From Nocardia bovistercoris (GTDB taxonomy: Bacteria > Actinomycetota > Actinomycetes > Mycobacteriales > Mycobacteriaceae), in assembly GCF_015674855.1 (NCBI RefSeq), contig NZ_JADMLG010000003.1:310001-374000 (forward strand): a stretch of 64,000 bases of DNA, read 5' to 3'. Each line of letters opens with the position of its first letter. Within the stretch, counting starts at the first letter, position 1. This document shows, piece by piece, positions 61,610 through 64,000 of this stretch. The notes beneath the pieces were generated by a model. The model was not told the origin of the DNA, searched no databases, and saw only the letters and a list, made by a program, of their open reading frames with translations. The translations under genes and the position numbers were made by a program.

Positions 61610-62875
61610 ATGACCACCGGCGGCTCGGCCTCCTCCGACCTCATCGTGTCGGGTCAACCTGTCAGCTCGTCGTTGAAGGACGTGCGAGCCGTGTCCCGAA
61701 AGATGGTGGGACACTTCCTGGAGAACGTCGTACCCTGCCGAACCCTACCCGGCGAGGCGCTCGACGGCGATGTCACGGCCATCACGCGCACCTGCCTGGA
61801 AATCGCGGTCAGCATGCTCGAGGGCGCCGACATCCCCGAGAAGACCCAGCAGTTGCGCAACGGCGCGGAAGGCTGGGCCCGCGAAGGCATCCCGATCGAC
61901 ACCATCCACCACGCGGTGCACGAGGGCTTCAAACTCGGCTTCGACCTCATCCTCGCCGACGCGGGTCCCGACGATTTCGAGAGCATCAAGGTGGTCGGCC
62001 GCCGACTGCTCGAGATCCTCGACATCATCACCTCGACCGTGTCCTACGCCTATGTCCGCGAGTTACGCACGGTGGCGGGCGAACACCACACCGCCGCGCA
62101 CACGCTCACCTCCGCGCTGCTCGGCGGGCACGCCACCTCCACCATGGCCCGCGAATGCGGCATCGAGATCGCGCAGGCGTATTGCGTACTCGCCGTTGCC
62201 GTTCCGCCGCATCCCGAGGAACGCGACGCGCGCCTCGACGGCAAGGTGGTCGCGCGCCGCAAACTGCGCCGGATCCAGGCCGAACTCGTCAAGCGCTGCG
62301 GTGACAGCGTGCTCACCCTGCTCAGCGTCGACGGCGGCACCATCCTTTTGCCCTCTGGCCTGTTGAGTTCCGAGGCGCTGGACCACCTGATCGAGCAGTT
62401 GTCGCGCGCCGGACAGGTGCCGATCGCGGCCACCATGGTCGACACGCCGACCGCGCAGATCCCCGACGCCGCCGACCAGGCCCACGAACTGCTGGACATG
62501 GTGCAGCGGCTGAACTGTGTGCGCGGGCTCTACCGTTTCGACGACCTCGCCCTGGAATACCAGCTCACCCGCCCCGGCCCCGGCCTGGAACGCCTGCGCA
62601 CGATCCTGGGACCGCTCGACGAGCACCCCGAGCTGTTCGAGACCCTGCAGCGGCACATCAGCAACAACCTCAACCGGCAGCGCACCGCCCGCGCCCTGCA
62701 CGTGCACACCAACACCGTCGACTACCGGCTCAAGCGCATCGGCCAGCTCACCGGTTTCGACCCCTCCGAGGCATCGGGCCTGTGGTATCTGCGCGCCGCC
62801 ATCATCGCCCGCAGCTACCAGCAGCCCGCGCAGCGCGCTTCAGCGCCCTCGGTGGCGCCGCCCGTCCGACCGTGA
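61610..62875 (+). CDS. PucR/CdaR-family transcriptional regulator
   Basis: 421 residues. Residues 1-160 form an N-terminal helical domain (AEGWAREGIPIDTIHHAVHEGFKLGFDLI) seen in actinobacterial PucR-like proteins; 165-320 is a GGDEF-like CdaR region; the C-terminal helix-turn-helix is LNRQRTARALHVHTNTVDYRLKRIGQLTGFD. GGAAGGAG precedes ATG 61610. Such proteins often control purine or amine use, but the target here is unknown. Its C-terminal block is clearly paralogous to the protein at 57041. Confidence 0.88.
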   Translation: MTTGGSASSDLIVSGQPVSSSLKDVRAVSRKMVGHFLENVVPCRTLPGEALDGDVTAITRTCLEIAVSMLEGADIPEKTQQLRNGAEGWAREGIPIDTIHHAVHEGFKLGFDLILADAGPDDFESIKVVGRRLLEILDIITSTVSYAYVRELRTVAGEHHTAAHTLTSALLGGHATSTMARECGIEIAQAYCVLAVAVPPHPEERDARLDGKVVARRKLRRIQAELVKRCGDSVLTLLSVDGGTILLPSGLLSSEALDHLIEQLSRAGQVPIAATMVDTPTAQIPDAADQAHELLDMVQRLNCVRGLYRFDDLALEYQLTRPGPGLERLRTILGPLDEHPELFETLQRHISNNLNRQRTARALHVHTNTVDYRLKRIGQLTGFDPSEASGLWYLRAAIIARSYQQPAQRASAPSVAPPVRP

Positions 62876-63178
62876 CAGCGCCTGTGCCGCGCACCACTGC
62901 CTGACCTCGACACGCCCCTTGCGGTTTCCCGTTCCGATGGCGAAGCCGACCAGTCCGAGCCAGCTGCCGTCGGTGGTGCGCGCCCACGCGTAGAGCAGGC
63001 CGGGCACGCTGCCTGCCACATGCAGCCCGCCCGCCTTGACGCGCATGGTGACGGCCTCGGCACGGAAACTCGCGCCGTGCGTGGGGATGGCCATGCCGAG
63101 GTCGACGAGCACCGGCAGCGGCGGGTCGACGACCCGCCGGAGCGACGAGGAAAAGCCGTCGTTCCAGTACTCGAACAT
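62840..63178 (-). CDS. Hypothetical protein, convergent with the PucR gene
   Basis: 112 residues from ATG 63178 (MFEYWNDGFSSSLRRVVD). The middle, VLVDLGMAIPTHGASFRAEA and GLLYAWARTTDGSWLGLVGFAIGTG, is compatible with a small beta-rich protein. It overlaps the PucR 3' end by 36 bp. No ribosome site is present, but TAGTAT lies about 8 bp before the ATG and could serve as a -10 box for a leaderless transcript. No family is recognised. Confidence 0.5.
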   Translation of the reverse strand: MFEYWNDGFSSSLRRVVDPPLPVLVDLGMAIPTHGASFRAEAVTMRVKAGGLHVAGSVPGLLYAWARTTDGSWLGLVGFAIGTGNRKGRVEVRQWCAAQALSRSDGRRHRGR

Positions 63179-63432
63179 AATTTCGAATACTAATCGGTCT
63201 GTTTCGCGGCGGGAGCGAGACCCTCCGAAAACCACCGATACCGAGACGTCGATTCGTCGTGGAAAGGTCGTTCGCCGACGGAAATACCATTCTCCATCGC
63301 AAGAACACGGATACCATCGAGTGAGACGACGAGGCATCGAGAGCGGGCGTACATCACCGATCGCAGACCCATGCGCGGCAGGAAAGCGGAGCCTTGCAGG
63401 CAATCTTTCGGTAGAGTAGCGTTCTCATATAG
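63179..63432. other. Intergenic region
   Basis: About 250 bp between divergent genes, with lower GC than its flanks. No gene or RNA was recognised. Promoters for both neighbours probably lie here. Confidence 0.5.
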
Positions 63433-63451
63433 CGGAAGTAAAATTCTTCCG
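63433..63451. promoter_or_regulatory. Inverted repeat upstream of the SDR gene
   Basis: CGGAAG-TAAAATT-CTTCCG, 32 bp before the SDR start, is a perfect 6-bp inverted repeat around an AT core. It suits an operator for a dimeric repressor. Confidence 0.4.
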
Positions 63452-63482
63452 TGGGGTGACTCGTGAACCGAGAGGATTCGTT

Positions 63483-64000
63483 GTGGGACGTGTTGCGGGC
63501 AAAGTCGCATTCATCACGGGCGCCGCGCGCGGTCAAGGGCGCAGCCATGCGCTGCGACTCGCCGAAGAAGGCGCCGACATCATCGCCGTAGACCTGTGCG
63601 AGAACATCGACACGATCGGCTACGCGCTGGCGACGCCGGAGGACCTCGAGGAGACCGCGGCGCTGGTCAAGAAGACCGGGCGGCGCGTCGTCACCGCCAA
63701 GGCCGACGTCCGTGACGTCAAGCAGCTGCGCACCGTCCTCGACAGCGCCGTCGCCGAGCTGGGCCGCCTCGACATCGTGGTCGCACAGGCGGGCATCGCG
63801 GGTATGAAGGGCGAGCCGCAGATCCAGGCCTGGTGCGACGTCATCGACACCAACCTCATCGGCACCATCAACGCCATCCAGGTGGCGCTGCCGCATCTCG
63901 ACGCGGGCGCCTCCATCATCGCCACCGGCTCCACCGCCGCCCTCATGGACGTCGCCAAGGTCGACCAGCCGGGCAAGGACCTCGGCGGCATGGCCTACGT
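63483..64000 (+). CDS. Mycofactocin-type short-chain dehydrogenase (5' part)
   Basis: The gene runs off the right edge; 172 residues are visible. The NAD-binding motif is FITGAARGQGRSHALRLAEEGADIIAVDLCENID, followed by the insertion GYALATPEDLEETAALV, typical of mycofactocin-coupled SDRs that hold NAD tightly. VVAQAGIAG replaces the usual NNAG, and SIIATGSTAALM carries the catalytic Ser; the catalytic Tyr lies beyond the window. GTG 63483 follows GAGAGGA. The substrate is an unknown alcohol or ketone. Confidence 0.88.
   Translation, partial: MGRVAGKVAFITGAARGQGRSHALRLAEEGADIIAVDLCENIDTIGYALATPEDLEETAALVKKTGRRVVTAKADVRDVKQLRTVLDSAVAELGRLDIVVAQAGIAGMKGEPQIQAWCDVIDTNLIGTINAIQVALPHLDAGASIIATGSTAALMDVAKVDQPGKDLGGMAY

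Noticed and set aside
63190..63510. 106-residue minus-strand ORF before the SDR gene
   Set aside because: No ribosome site, no motifs, and it overlaps the SDR promoter and start.

Overview
The window is high-GC (about 70%), densely coded actinobacterial chromosome. A four-gene conservon, a FAAL-type acyl-AMP ligase, a mycofactocin-type SDR, many ATGA/GTGA gene overlaps and four bacterial P450s point to a Nocardia-like member of the Mycobacteriales. The genus is an inference from gene content. No tRNA, rRNA, CRISPR array or transposase was found.

Layout. 1-991: end of a uracil-DNA glycosylase gene and a small DUF1304 membrane protein. 1019 to about 39.7 kb (perhaps to 40.35 kb): one large biosynthetic locus. 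Its core (9715-24217, minus strand) is a PUFA-synthase-like iterative system: a KS-AT-ACPx3-KR-DH megasynthase, a shortened PfaC-like protein carrying only a double dehydratase region, a PfaD-type trans enoyl reductase, and a private acetyl-CoA carboxylase (AccDA fusion, AccB, AccC). Upstream in the same direction lie a GDSL hydrolase, an FAD oxidoreductase, an acyl-CoA ligase, a LysR regulator and an operon of three P450s plus an FAD monooxygenase. A divergent plus-strand operon (34599-39671) encodes a FAAL, two ferritin-like diiron desaturase-type proteins, a thioesterase, a free-standing ACP and a cyclopropane-synthase-type methyltransferase. The left flank (1019-9649) adds a LuxC/EhpG-like acyl reductase, an EhpF-like adenylating enzyme, a fourth P450 with an iron-sulfur flavin reductase, an acyl-CoA dehydrogenase, a thioesterase and two alpha/beta hydrolases.

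Inferred working: the carboxylase supplies malonyl-CoA; the megasynthase with its DH and ER partners builds a polyunsaturated or reduced chain; the FAAL/ACP/desaturase/methyltransferase set prepares or decorates an acyl chain on a carrier; P450s and flavoenzymes oxidise; and the EhpF/EhpG-like pair could reduce a carboxylate to an aldehyde. The product is unknown and I recognise no characterised cluster with this combination.

40.5-43.4 kb: conservon (sensor ATPase, roadblock, DUF742, small GTPase). 43.8-47.7 kb: two MFS transporters, a YceI remnant and two long G tracts. 47.9-51 kb: a crotonase and a YtcJ-type amidohydrolase, separated by repeat-rich DNA. 51.2-52.2 kb: a candidate structured RNA and two small hypothetical genes. 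52.2-56.8 kb: a predicted biuret/allophanate-type nitrogen operon (permease, isochorismatase-like hydrolase, allophanate-hydrolase-type amidase, GntR regulator). 57-62.9 kb: two PucR-type regulators flanking a molybdate operon (modABC plus an HTH-TOBE protein). 63.5-64 kb: start of a mycofactocin-coupled SDR.
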